Below, piece after piece: positions 45,001 through 51,206 of a DNA stretch of 51,206 bases. A program made the translations under genes and the position numbers. Every line of letters starts with the position of its first letter. Positions within the stretch are counted from its first letter, which is position 1. Source of the DNA: Kiritimatiellia bacterium (GTDB taxonomy: Bacteria; Verrucomicrobiota; Kiritimatiellia; RFP12; UBA1067); NCBI GenBank assembly GCA_017403825.1, contig JAFRDO010000023.1, positions 1 to 51,206 on the forward strand, written 5' to 3'. Under the pieces are notes generated by a model. That model saw only the letters and a program-made list of their open reading frames with translations. It did no database searches and was not told where the DNA came from.

Positions 45001-46622
45001 AGGAACTGGTGGTAGTGGCACTGCGCGGTCGTCACGGGATCGGCCTTCTCAAGCGCCTCGTGGTCGCCGATACACGGAGGCACGTGATTGACGTCAAATG
45101 CCTCAGCGCAGTTGACCAAGAAGCGCCGCAGGAACGGATACGCCTCGCGCACCGTCTCCATGTCGCCATAGTAACGCAGGAGCAGATCCACGACGATAGG
45201 CGCGTCCACCGCCCAGCCGAAGCGGAGGTGGCCCTTGCCTTCCTTCACGCCCTGCATCCCGATTTCCGGGAACACCACCGGCGAGGTGCTGGTGAAAACG
45301 CCGTGCAAGGCCTCCATGTCGCAACGGTCGCGGACGACCTTGCGGTAGAACGCCGCCATGTCGTAGTTCAAGATGAACGACTCGGCGGATGCGGCCAGGT
45401 CGCCGCCGTAGCCGAACCGCTCGCGCGCCGGGCAGTCGGACTGTACGCCCTGAAGGTTCGAGCGGAACGTGCGCCGGCATACATCGCGCAATCGGTTGAT
45501 CTTCGGGTCGGAGCACTCGAACGACGCGGAATCCTTCACGTCCGCGCTCCACGCCAGCGCCTCGAAGTCCGCAGGCGACGGCGCTTCGCGAAGTCCCGCG
45601 ACCTCCACATACCGAAAACCGTGGAACGTGAAGCGGGGCTCATAGACAAAGCGTTCTGCCGTCGGACAGATCACCGTGTCCTTCTGCTCGGCAAGGCCAG
45701 GCGGATTGGCGGCAGAGCGCTTCTGCTGTCCGCACACGGCTGTCATCACGTTCACCGTGCCATCCGGATACTTAAGCTCTCCGTAACGGAACGTCACCAC
45801 ATCACCGTCATGCGTCCCCTTCAGCGTCGCACGGATCGTCCCCGCGAAATTGACGCCCATGTCAACCAGCCAACGTCCGCCCGGCAATGCGGACACGCTC
45901 TTCGCCTTCCAGCGGTCGTACACTGTGACAGGAGGAGTCTCGCCGCGCGGCAGCACCGCTCCCTTCGGAGGATCCTTCGATATCCGCGCCGCCTTCCATT
46001 CCGACGCCATGCGCCGCGCGTCGCGCTTCTCGCCGAGATAGAGGTTGTTGCGCAGCACGGGCCCTTCCGCCGCCAGCCATGCGCCGTCGGTCACGATGCG
46101 CTCCGACGTGCCGTCCGCATACTCCACTTCCAGCGTCGCCTTTGCCGCCGGCGTCCCGTGCGGAAGCGTCTCGCGCAGGTTGTACCGTCCCCACATCTTC
46201 ATCGGAAGCGGATTCCACCAGCCGTTGCCCAGTTCGAGCGTAAGTGTATTAGCCCCGCCCTTCACGAGCGCCGTCACGTCGTACTCGTCTTCCAGGACGC
46301 GCCTGTCGAACGCCGTCCAGATCGGCAGCGCGACGGCGTTTACGCGCTTCCCGTTCACCGAGGCGTCGTACATGCCAGGTGCCGCGATGCGCCACGTTGC
46401 GCGCTTCACGGGCTTGGCGGCGAGCGTGAACTCGCGTTTCAGCACAGGCGCGGGCGCGTCCGCAAAATGAGCGGCATAGTCGTCCTCGCCCGGCACGACG
46501 TAAGAACCGGTGATCCATTCCGCCGAATCAACGGCCGCCGCGCCGCAAACCGTCATCGTGCAAAGCACCGCCAGCGCAAGTGCCGGTGAATTTCCCTTAG
46601 TCCATCCAGAAGTTTTTTCCAT
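42042..46622 (-). CDS. GH78 alpha-L-rhamnosidase fused to a second glycosidase-like TIM barrel
   Basis: 1526 residues, signal peptide (PALALAVLCTMTVCGAAA). Residues ~30-800 follow the GH78 plan: N-terminal sandwich (WRIAAPGMYDASVNGKRV, TLELGNGWWNP), concanavalin-like part (LVDMGVNFAGTIRATLKG), then the (alpha/alpha)6 barrel with the acid region SDCPARERFGYGGDL near 397 and the base glutamate in GATTLWETWAP near 670. Residues ~810-1150 are sandwich modules (one FSGLSFEEL, CBM-like; one Ig-like). From ~1165 a TIM-barrel-like module begins: GGKPFFPIGLYAV, GFNMAHTYGNPYD, and NPNIIAWYLGDDTSDHI, where related barrels often carry a glutamate. The start at 46622 is backed by AAGGA and a TATCAT box. 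Probably cuts terminal rhamnose outside the cell; the second activity is unknown. Confidence 0.88.
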   Translation of the reverse strand: MEKTSGWTKGNSPALALAVLCTMTVCGAAAVDSAEWITGSYVVPGEDDYAAHFADAPAPVLKREFTLAAKPVKRATWRIAAPGMYDASVNGKRVNAVALPIWTAFDRRVLEDEYDVTALVKGGANTLTLELGNGWWNPLPMKMWGRYNLRETLPHGTPAAKATLEVEYADGTSERIVTDGAWLAAEGPVLRNNLYLGEKRDARRMASEWKAARISKDPPKGAVLPRGETPPVTVYDRWKAKSVSALPGGRWLVDMGVNFAGTIRATLKGTHDGDVVTFRYGELKYPDGTVNVMTAVCGQQKRSAANPPGLAEQKDTVICPTAERFVYEPRFTFHGFRYVEVAGLREAPSPADFEALAWSADVKDSASFECSDPKINRLRDVCRRTFRSNLQGVQSDCPARERFGYGGDLAASAESFILNYDMAAFYRKVVRDRCDMEALHGVFTSTSPVVFPEIGMQGVKEGKGHLRFGWAVDAPIVVDLLLRYYGDMETVREAYPFLRRFLVNCAEAFDVNHVPPCIGDHEALEKADPVTTAQCHYHQFLKLTAKFARLLGETADVARFEATAKELEAVFAAAARYVPAKGFVGNGRQGEECFAIYHKMLPPDDLDAAYGILRENVVGHEYALSTGIFSTQYLLEVLLARGDAEIAGKVLAHKGFPGWFNMLDNGATTLWETWAPSDNTYSQNHPMFGSCAAWLMRGILGIKVAEDAVGCDKVIIEPHAVAGVTWAKGHLDTPKGRISVSWRLENGQLKVEKTLPPGVVEYAPDAAPVYEARNADVSTDAVRCRRAGTPAIEGDAFAECDFWTLANFDNRLGMEVGGVRDGVTGLCLDGSAKTCDTAWSATSGKVPLKGAGRRYRLGFAIDTTIGISLPNSDGESWRSMIFWHDADGKEIAKTPIAYSVQKGQRTEVAVYGDIPKGAAAFSLRLGFDWPNIGPANRIVFSGLSFEELADSPSYAHEATFTSEVRDGGKVSWRADVPDGCAVLFQWRGASSLGELAKKPFVGPDGTGGTFFNAPFNADAPVIQYRVLLRSNGKATPSLVEVKVGVRADRGWTLKGDVRPPRVRRVSPSPTRNPAETLRIEMKDATSTVMWDSLKVSVDGADRTAAFTRKDDVISLAAPSGGWAQGLHTAEVCAVDFHGNKAQSKKMFYVGDAPATPKVTLRDDGMTLVGGKPFFPIGLYAVCKRPFNGNSYDTAFKGLKESGFNMAHTYGNPYDTDFLAAAAKYGIKLWVEARFPDGRLIDIGRHNPNIIAWYLGDDTSDHILPELEADYDEAVKAVDPTRITVQADPILSSSGGLSRYADYVTATDGLLPEIYPVRNLEGDPSDKTCVAVTIRDMKQFHEDVRLHGDGKPRTCWAILQYFKGWSGWLHFPTREQLFATTFAAVIHGAHGVTWYTYGGFDKNEGVTSTPERWQNICDLAKRLSALSPVLVERTPAQPPTPVVLSGPKADPLGGPSVTCLLKRHAGWNYLFAVNAAPEPVSAALVAEGAEKAGVFCEDRTCVVTYGRITDDFAPFAVHIYRWRKPGN

Positions 46623-46643
46623 TGCGTCTTTCCTTATGGTCAA

Positions 46644-46649
46644 ATGATA
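46644..46649 (-). promoter_or_regulatory. -10 box of the GH78 gene
   Basis: TATGGTATCAT on the minus strand, 21 bases before the ATG at 46622. Same TATCAT variant as upstream of the HAD gene. Confidence 0.5.
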
Positions 46650-46701
46650 CCATAAACTTTCCGGCAATGCCAGCGTCTACACGACAAACTATACGCAAAG
46701 G

Positions 46702-47835
46702 TCAACAACTCTTGATCTTACGTGTACGCATCACAAAAGACACCAGATATGGCAACAACAGCAGAATGCCCAAAAACGGAATACTCGAGAATACAACCGC
46801 AACAAGAAACAGCGTCAACTTTATGAATCGCATTGCGATATTGACCAAGATGCGATAAGCGGGTTTCTCATACATGGAGATCACACCGAACACCAGCAAA
46901 TTCAGCGCAACTACAGTCGCGAGATATCCAAATACGGGAATTGCACTCAAGAATATGCCAAGAGCAAATATCGCAATTGCCCGAGTGCGCACCTCCTTCA
47001 ACATGCCATCCTTCCCTACGGCATCCCAATGCGCCTTCCTTTTCTCTGCAATCCTCTTAAGCGGAATGGAAAACAACCAGCCAAAAACGGCAAAAAACAC
47101 CATGAGCAACAATGCAACCACCGGGAATACCATCGCTACCGGAAGTATTGCCAGCCAAGATCCTTCTTCAAACAACGTCAACAACGTGTTCAAATGAAGA
47201 GTGTTATCCGGATCAAGCTCACGTACCGCGGCAACAATATAGGCGCGAACCTTGCAAAGTCCAAAAGTTCCCCCGCCGCAGAACAGGGAAGCGGCAATCG
47301 CCCTGAACGACAAGCCAGTTGACGAAGGTTCTGTTCCAGATGCGCCCTGTGCGGCGGCGACAACCACATTCGAGACGGTGTTAGCATCCACGCCGGCCGC
47401 TACCGACGCCACCGCCGACGTGACGACATTGGTAGTCGCAGGATCGCAAGCCATTGACATAGCGTCGGGGACGCCATTGACAACGGCCGACAGGACCTGC
47501 ATTTGTTCAGGGGTAAAAAGTGAATAGCTCACAAGAACCGCAAAGAGCGGCTTCGCATACGTTTCAATGTTCGTCTCAGAGATGAATTCCCTGACCGAGT
47601 CTTCCCAATTCGCTACAACCTCCAACACACCCAACACGCCAAAAACACAGAGACCGAAATCCCCCGTCAAGAAAGGAGGGCAACTCTCCGCAAGCGCCAA
47701 AATTTCCGGTGGGCACCAACTATACGTCGGCAAGAATCGACAAATCGCTCCAAACAAGAATGTCGGAGCGAACATTCTCATCGATGATATTCCACAGAGT
47801 GACAACAATCCAGCTATCAAAGATATTGCTTCCAT
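46702..47835 (-). CDS. Polytopic membrane protein, possibly DUF4126-like
   Basis: 377 residues with hydrophobic segments near the start (ISLIAGLLSLCGISSMRMF), around VVANWEDSV, and a cluster at the end (LAILPVAMVFPVVALLLMVF, AIFALGIFLSAIPVFGYLA, LFLVAVVFSSIPFLGILLLL). The opening plus ANWEDSVREF resembles DUF4126 membrane proteins, but I cannot confirm it. A long small-residue loop (ATTNVVTSAVASVAAGVDAN) lies in the middle. Base composition is more AT-rich than the flanking glycosidase and nifJ genes. AAGGAGA precedes the ATG. Function unknown. Confidence 0.7.
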   Translation of the reverse strand: MEAISLIAGLLSLCGISSMRMFAPTFLFGAICRFLPTYSWCPPEILALAESCPPFLTGDFGLCVFGVLGVLEVVANWEDSVREFISETNIETYAKPLFAVLVSYSLFTPEQMQVLSAVVNGVPDAMSMACDPATTNVVTSAVASVAAGVDANTVSNVVVAAAQGASGTEPSSTGLSFRAIAASLFCGGGTFGLCKVRAYIVAAVRELDPDNTLHLNTLLTLFEEGSWLAILPVAMVFPVVALLLMVFFAVFGWLFSIPLKRIAEKRKAHWDAVGKDGMLKEVRTRAIAIFALGIFLSAIPVFGYLATVVALNLLVFGVISMYEKPAYRILVNIAMRFIKLTLFLVAVVFSSIPFLGILLLLPYLVSFVMRTRKIKSC

Positions 47836-47870
47836 CGCAAGATCTCCTTACTGCGTTGCCGAAATTTCCT

Positions 47871-48059
47871 TCATTTCAGTTCGTAATGCCCATTGCTGCC
47901 CAACGGGTCTTTGTCGGTTATGGAACCATCTGGAAGCTGCCAGACTATCTTGCCGTTAATGCAATAGACATTGGATATGCCCTTGCGACGATTCTCTTCC
48001 TGCGCACGATGGACAGCAGTGTTGCCGAGACGTGTCAGCTTTTCGACTATTTCCGGCAT
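47871..48059 (-). CDS. Small protein of unknown function (62 residues)
   Basis: MPEIVEKLTRLGNTAVHRAQ, then NVYCINGKIVWQLPDGSITD and a short hydrophilic end. A charged helix followed by a small beta segment is plausible for a real small protein. The ribosome site is weak. It sits between the VapBC pair and the membrane protein in the AT-richer accessory patch, so an association with the toxin-antitoxin unit is possible but not shown. Confidence 0.5.
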   Translation of the reverse strand: MPEIVEKLTRLGNTAVHRAQEENRRKGISNVYCINGKIVWQLPDGSITDKDPLGSNGHYELK

Positions 48060-48128
48060 AGGTTCTTGTCTGGGCTTATTTCGTCTTCATACATTTTTGG
48101 GCATTAGATACAACAGTGTTGATATGGC

Positions 48129-48515
48129 CTATACGGCGATGACGAAATCGCCGTAGGCGGGGAAACGGTTGTCGTGCGAAACGACCTTAAATCCTTCCGC
48201 CTTGGCCTGCGCAAGAAGCATACGATCAAATGGATCTCGATGAAGAAGAGGCAGGTCATCCATCGTTTCCGCATGTGAAGAATCCATCGGCAACTCTTCG
48301 TAGCCGTTCTCGACAAACAACTTGCGAGCCTCTCGCGCGTCAAACGGCATGTCCTCAGGATGCGCCTTTCGCTTGATGGAAATCTCAATCAGCGACACCG
48401 TGCTGAAATACACATCATTATTGTCGTCATTGATGATATCCCTCACGGGCTGGGAAAGTCTTGGCGACCCTTGAATCGCCCAGATCATGATATGAGTGTC
48501 AAGAATCACCCTCAT
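48129..48515 (-). CDS. vapC: PIN-domain toxin, VapC type
   Basis: 128-residue PIN-domain ribonuclease. Acidic metal-binding residues are visible: MRVILDTHIMIW (first D), STVSLIEISIKRK (E), LPLLHRDPFDRMLLAQAKAE (D-x3-D) and VSHDNRFPAYGD (D). The motif set HRDPFDRMLLAQA is typical of this VapC group. Its ATG overlaps the antitoxin stop (ATGA, 48512-48515). Such toxins cut tRNA or rRNA when the antitoxin is lost. Confidence 0.92.
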   Translation of the reverse strand: MRVILDTHIMIWAIQGSPRLSQPVRDIINDDNNDVYFSTVSLIEISIKRKAHPEDMPFDAREARKLFVENGYEELPMDSSHAETMDDLPLLHRDPFDRMLLAQAKAEGFKVVSHDNRFPAYGDFVIAV

Positions 48516-48754
48516 AACGCGCCATCCTTGAATGCCTCACAATCCGCAGCAATCTCCATGTCCATCTCGCGATCACGTTCGTATGAATAATCCGGCCATC
48601 GCCCGGCCATCGCGCCAATGCGCCTCCTGTTTTTCCTGGGGGGCGCACCTTCCTGCCGCACAATGGCAACGGATATCGTCTTCAGCAAATACTCCATCAG
48701 ACGCATCTTTTCATACGCATCTAATTGACTTATCTGTTCCATTACCACTGGCAT
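48512..48754 (-). CDS. Antitoxin of the VapBC-type pair
   Basis: 80 residues from the ATG at 48754 (GGAG spaced seven bases before); the frame continues to an ATG at 48766 that has no ribosome site. MEQISQLDAYEKMRLMEYLL begins with a helix as in DUF2281/Phd-like antitoxins, and the C-terminal half YSYERDREMDMEIAADCEAF is acidic, fitting a toxin-wrapping tail. Assignment rests mainly on position and overlap with the PIN toxin. Confidence 0.75.
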   Translation of the reverse strand: MPVVMEQISQLDAYEKMRLMEYLLKTISVAIVRQEGAPPRKNRRRIGAMAGRWPDYSYERDREMDMEIAADCEAFKDGAL

Positions 48755-48777
48755 GTTGTTCTCCATTTGATGCGCAT

Positions 48778-48783
48778 ATTATA
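48778..48783 (-). promoter_or_regulatory. -10 box of the toxin-antitoxin operon
   Basis: TTTTTGGTATAAT on the minus strand. The T-run of the nifJ terminator runs straight into this extended -10. Confidence 0.6.
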
Positions 48784-48785
48784 CC

Positions 48786-48814
48786 AAAAACGTGGACGCG
48801 GCGAAACCGCCGCG
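48786..48814 (-). terminator. Intrinsic terminator of nifJ
   Basis: On the minus strand, CGCGGCG-GTTT-CGCCGCG (48797-48814, seven GC pairs, four-base loop) is followed within seven bases by TTTTT. A second hairpin, TGAGC-GAA-GCTCA (48866-48878), overlaps the nifJ stop. Confidence 0.8.
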
Positions 48815-48875
48815 CCCATGCGTTTTAGTCTTATCCTCCTTCGCGCCTAACGTCGCTTCGGAGGATGAGCTTCGC

Positions 48876-51206
48876 TCACATCTCGGAGAGCTTCTTGAGG
48901 AGGGCGTAGTTCTCCTTGAAGCCCTGTTCGGACTTCTCGAGCATCGCCATCGCCTTCTCCTCGCCGACCTTCTTCACGAGCTGCTTGAAGCGGTTCTCGC
49001 CGAGTTCCTTCGAGACCGCGTTCTTGGCGAACGAGACCGTGTCGGACTTGTCCGCCGAGTCGAGCTGGATCTTGCCGACCGCCGGGTTGTAGCGCCACAG
49101 CGGGAAGTGGACGGACTCCACCGCCGCCTTCTGGTGCGCAGGACCCGTCTTCGTGAGAAGTCCCTGCTCGATGCAGTGCGCGTACGCGATGATGATCGCC
49201 GGGCCGTTGTAGTTCTCGGCCTCGTTGAAGGCCTTGACCGTCGCAGCCGGGTTCGTGCCCATCGACACGTACGCGACGTACACGTCCTTGTACTGCATCT
49301 GCATGAGGCCGAGGTTCTTCTTGGCCTGCACCTTGCCGGACGCCGCGAACTTCGCGATCGCGCCGGTAGGCGTCGCCTTGGAGGCCTGACCGCCCGTGTT
49401 GGAGTAAACCTCGGTGTCCATGACGAGGATCTTCACGTTCTTGCCCGAGGCGAGAACGTGGTCGAGCCCGCCGTAGCCGATGTCGTACGCCCAGCCGTCG
49501 CCGCCGAGGATCCAGACGGACTTCCTCACCAGGTTGTCGGCGACCGCGAGGAGCTGCCCGCTGATCGCGCAGCCGGCCTTTTTGCCTGCCTCGCACGCGG
49601 CCTTCAGCTCCTTGACGAGCGCGCGCATCTCCTCGACGCCCTGACCCTTCTCGTCGTACTGGTTGACCGCCTTGATCTTCTCGCAGAGCGCCTTGAACTC
49701 GGCCGGCGCGCCCTCGGACGCGATGACCTTTTCAACGAGCTCCATGGCGAAGCCGTAGAGCTTGTCCGCCGAGACGCGCATGCCCATGCCGAACTGCGCG
49801 TTGTCCTCGAAGAGCGAGTTCGACCACGCAGGACCGCGTCCGTCGGCGCGCTGGCAGTACGGGGTCGTCGGCAGGTTGCCGCCGTAGATCGACGAGCAGC
49901 CCGTCGCGTTCGCGATGAGCAGGCGGTCGCCGCAGATCTGGGTGAGGAGCTTGACGTAGGGCGTCTCGCCGCAGCCCGCGCACGCGCCTGAGAACTCGAA
50001 GAGCGGACGCTTGAGCTGGCTGTCGAGGAGCTTGCGCGTGTCGAGCTTCGCCGGATCGACCTCGGGGAGCCCGAGGAAGAACTTCCAGTTCTCGGCCTCG
50101 GTCTTGCGCAGCGGAATCTGCTCGACCATCTTGAGCGCGCCCTTCGCCTTCATCGGGCACTGGACGACGCAAAGCTCGCAGCCCATGCAGTCCTCGGGGG
50201 CGACCTGGATCGTCACCTTCGAGCCGAAGCCCTTGGTGAGCGCCTTCGCCTCGGCGGACTTGAACGTCGCGGGTGCGCCAGCGAGGTCGCCATCGTTGTA
50301 GACCTTCATGCGAATCGCCGCATGCGAGCAGATTGCAAGGCAGTTGCCGCACTGGATGCAGGCCGCGGGATCCCACTGCGGGATGAATGCCGCGACGTTG
50401 CGCTTCTCCCACTGCGTCGTCGCAGTCGGCCACGTGCCGTCGACGGGAAGCTCGGAAACCTTGAGCGTATCGCCCTTCTGCGCGATCATCTTCGCGGAGA
50501 CCTTCTTGACGAACTCGGGCGCTTCGGCAGGAACAGCCGCGGGCATCTTCGCCTTGCCGGCCGGAGCGGAAGGATACTTGACCTCCTCGATCGCGGCGGA
50601 AGCGGCCTCGATGCACTTCCAGTTCATCTCGACGACATCCTGCCCCTTCTTGGAATACGCCTTCTCGGCGTAGTCCTTAAGTACCTGGATCGGGTCGAGC
50701 TCGGTGCCGTCGGCCTTGGCGAGCTTGATGCCGGAAAGCTTGAAGAACGCAGTCTGGAGGACCGTGTTCGTCCTGGTGCCCATGCCGTTCTCGCGGGCGA
50801 TCTTCGCCGCGTCAATCACGTAGAACTTGAGCTTCTTGTCGATGATCGCCTGTTCGACCTCGTCGGGCATGTTGTCCCATATCTCGGACGCCTTGTAGGG
50901 CGATGCAAGCAGGAACACGGAACCCGGCTTCGCGGACTTGAGCATGTCGTACTTCTCGAGGTACGGGAAGCAGTGGCACGCCGTGAAGTCGGCCGAGTTG
51001 ATGAAGTAAGGCGAGCGGATCATCTCCGAGCCGAAGCGGAGATGCGAGATCGTGACGCCGCCGGACTTCTTGGAGTCGTACTCGAAGTAGCCCTGCGCGA
51101 AGTTCTCGGTGTAGTTGCCGATGATCTTGATCGAGTTCTTGTTCGCGCCGACCGTGCCGTCCGCGCCAAGACCCCAGAACATGCACTCCTTGCGGTCGCC
51201 CTTCGG
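48876..51206 (-). CDS. nifJ: Pyruvate:ferredoxin oxidoreductase, C-terminal two thirds (runs off the window)
   Basis: Oxidises pyruvate with CoA to acetyl-CoA, CO2 and reduced ferredoxin: the central anaerobic pyruvate step. 776 codons are present of the usual ~1190; the frame continues past 51206 (PKGDRKECMFWGLGADGTVG). Visible parts are the gamma-like domain MFWGLGADGTVGANKNS, the two-cluster ferredoxin domain with CIQCGNCLAIC and CMGCELCVVQC, then the thiamine-diphosphate domain with CAGCGETPYVKLL, GCSSIYGGNLPTTPYC, WILGGDGWAYDIGYGGLDH and MDTEVYSNTGGQ. The first ferredoxin motif has S where P usually follows the fourth cysteine. Its terminator is at 48786-48814. Confidence 0.97.
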   Translation of the reverse strand, partial: PKGDRKECMFWGLGADGTVGANKNSIKIIGNYTENFAQGYFEYDSKKSGGVTISHLRFGSEMIRSPYFINSADFTACHCFPYLEKYDMLKSAKPGSVFLLASPYKASEIWDNMPDEVEQAIIDKKLKFYVIDAAKIARENGMGTRTNTVLQTAFFKLSGIKLAKADGTELDPIQVLKDYAEKAYSKKGQDVVEMNWKCIEAASAAIEEVKYPSAPAGKAKMPAAVPAEAPEFVKKVSAKMIAQKGDTLKVSELPVDGTWPTATTQWEKRNVAAFIPQWDPAACIQCGNCLAICSHAAIRMKVYNDGDLAGAPATFKSAEAKALTKGFGSKVTIQVAPEDCMGCELCVVQCPMKAKGALKMVEQIPLRKTEAENWKFFLGLPEVDPAKLDTRKLLDSQLKRPLFEFSGACAGCGETPYVKLLTQICGDRLLIANATGCSSIYGGNLPTTPYCQRADGRGPAWSNSLFEDNAQFGMGMRVSADKLYGFAMELVEKVIASEGAPAEFKALCEKIKAVNQYDEKGQGVEEMRALVKELKAACEAGKKAGCAISGQLLAVADNLVRKSVWILGGDGWAYDIGYGGLDHVLASGKNVKILVMDTEVYSNTGGQASKATPTGAIAKFAASGKVQAKKNLGLMQMQYKDVYVAYVSMGTNPAATVKAFNEAENYNGPAIIIAYAHCIEQGLLTKTGPAHQKAAVESVHFPLWRYNPAVGKIQLDSADKSDTVSFAKNAVSKELGENRFKQLVKKVGEEKAMAMLEKSEQGFKENYALLKKLSEM

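Noticed and set aside
1..51206. CRISPR array or prophage
   Set aside because: No regularly spaced direct repeats, cas genes, integrase, terminase or capsid genes were found on either strand.

Overview
This window reads like a GC-rich anaerobe of the PVC superphylum, most likely a gut-type Kiritimatiellota or a close relative. That placement is an inference from gene content: a pyruvate:ferredoxin oxidoreductase (anaerobe), very large secreted LamG / autotransporter-strand / PA14 proteins, two DUF4838 lipoproteins, Tat-exported sugar-enzyme homologues and a GH78 rhamnosidase. No rRNA or other phylogenetic marker was tested. Nearly all genes lie on the minus strand. Promoters repeatedly show a T-T-T-G-G/A-TATAAT extended -10 box.

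Left edge (1-2.5 kb): an accessory, defence-like patch with a DUF1016/YhcG nuclease (start only), a restriction 'subunit M'-like gene and a Fic protein. It sits directly against the 3' end of tRNA-Ser(GCT). The first two genes each carry a one-base frameshift at a homopolymer run.

Core metabolism (2.7-16 kb): nagA; an MBL-fold hydrolase; a four-gene operon hisB - sugar isomerase-like - Gfo/Idh oxidoreductase - hisA with ATGA overlaps; a PurH that has only the AICAR transformylase half; phosphomannomutase with an overlapping PHP phosphoesterase; argG - grpE - dnaJ - tRNA-Leu(TAG) in one direction; and a secreted HAD phosphatase. A 600-base gap (16.06-16.66 kb) holds a GxxExxY gene remnant flanked by inverted repeats.

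Glycan and surface region (16.6-46.6 kb): beta-mannosidase, a 2302-residue beta-strand-repeat surface protein, an AAA-ATPase/PD-(D/E)XK protein, a Tat-exported MBL protein, two closely similar DUF4838 lipoproteins flanking a 5'-nucleotidase, a duplicated LamG-type protein, a discoidin/FN3/PA14 protein, and a GH78 rhamnosidase fused to a second TIM-barrel module. The three giant non-enzymatic surface proteins end in the same kind of short tail (GACIIIR, GATLIIK, GFAIFVR). This is the best candidate for an undescribed sorting or assembly signal. The likely joint task is capture and breakdown of rhamnose/mannose-containing host or plant glycans.

Right edge (46.7-51.2 kb): a polytopic membrane protein, a small unknown protein, a VapBC-type toxin-antitoxin pair, and the C-terminal two thirds of nifJ, which runs off the window.
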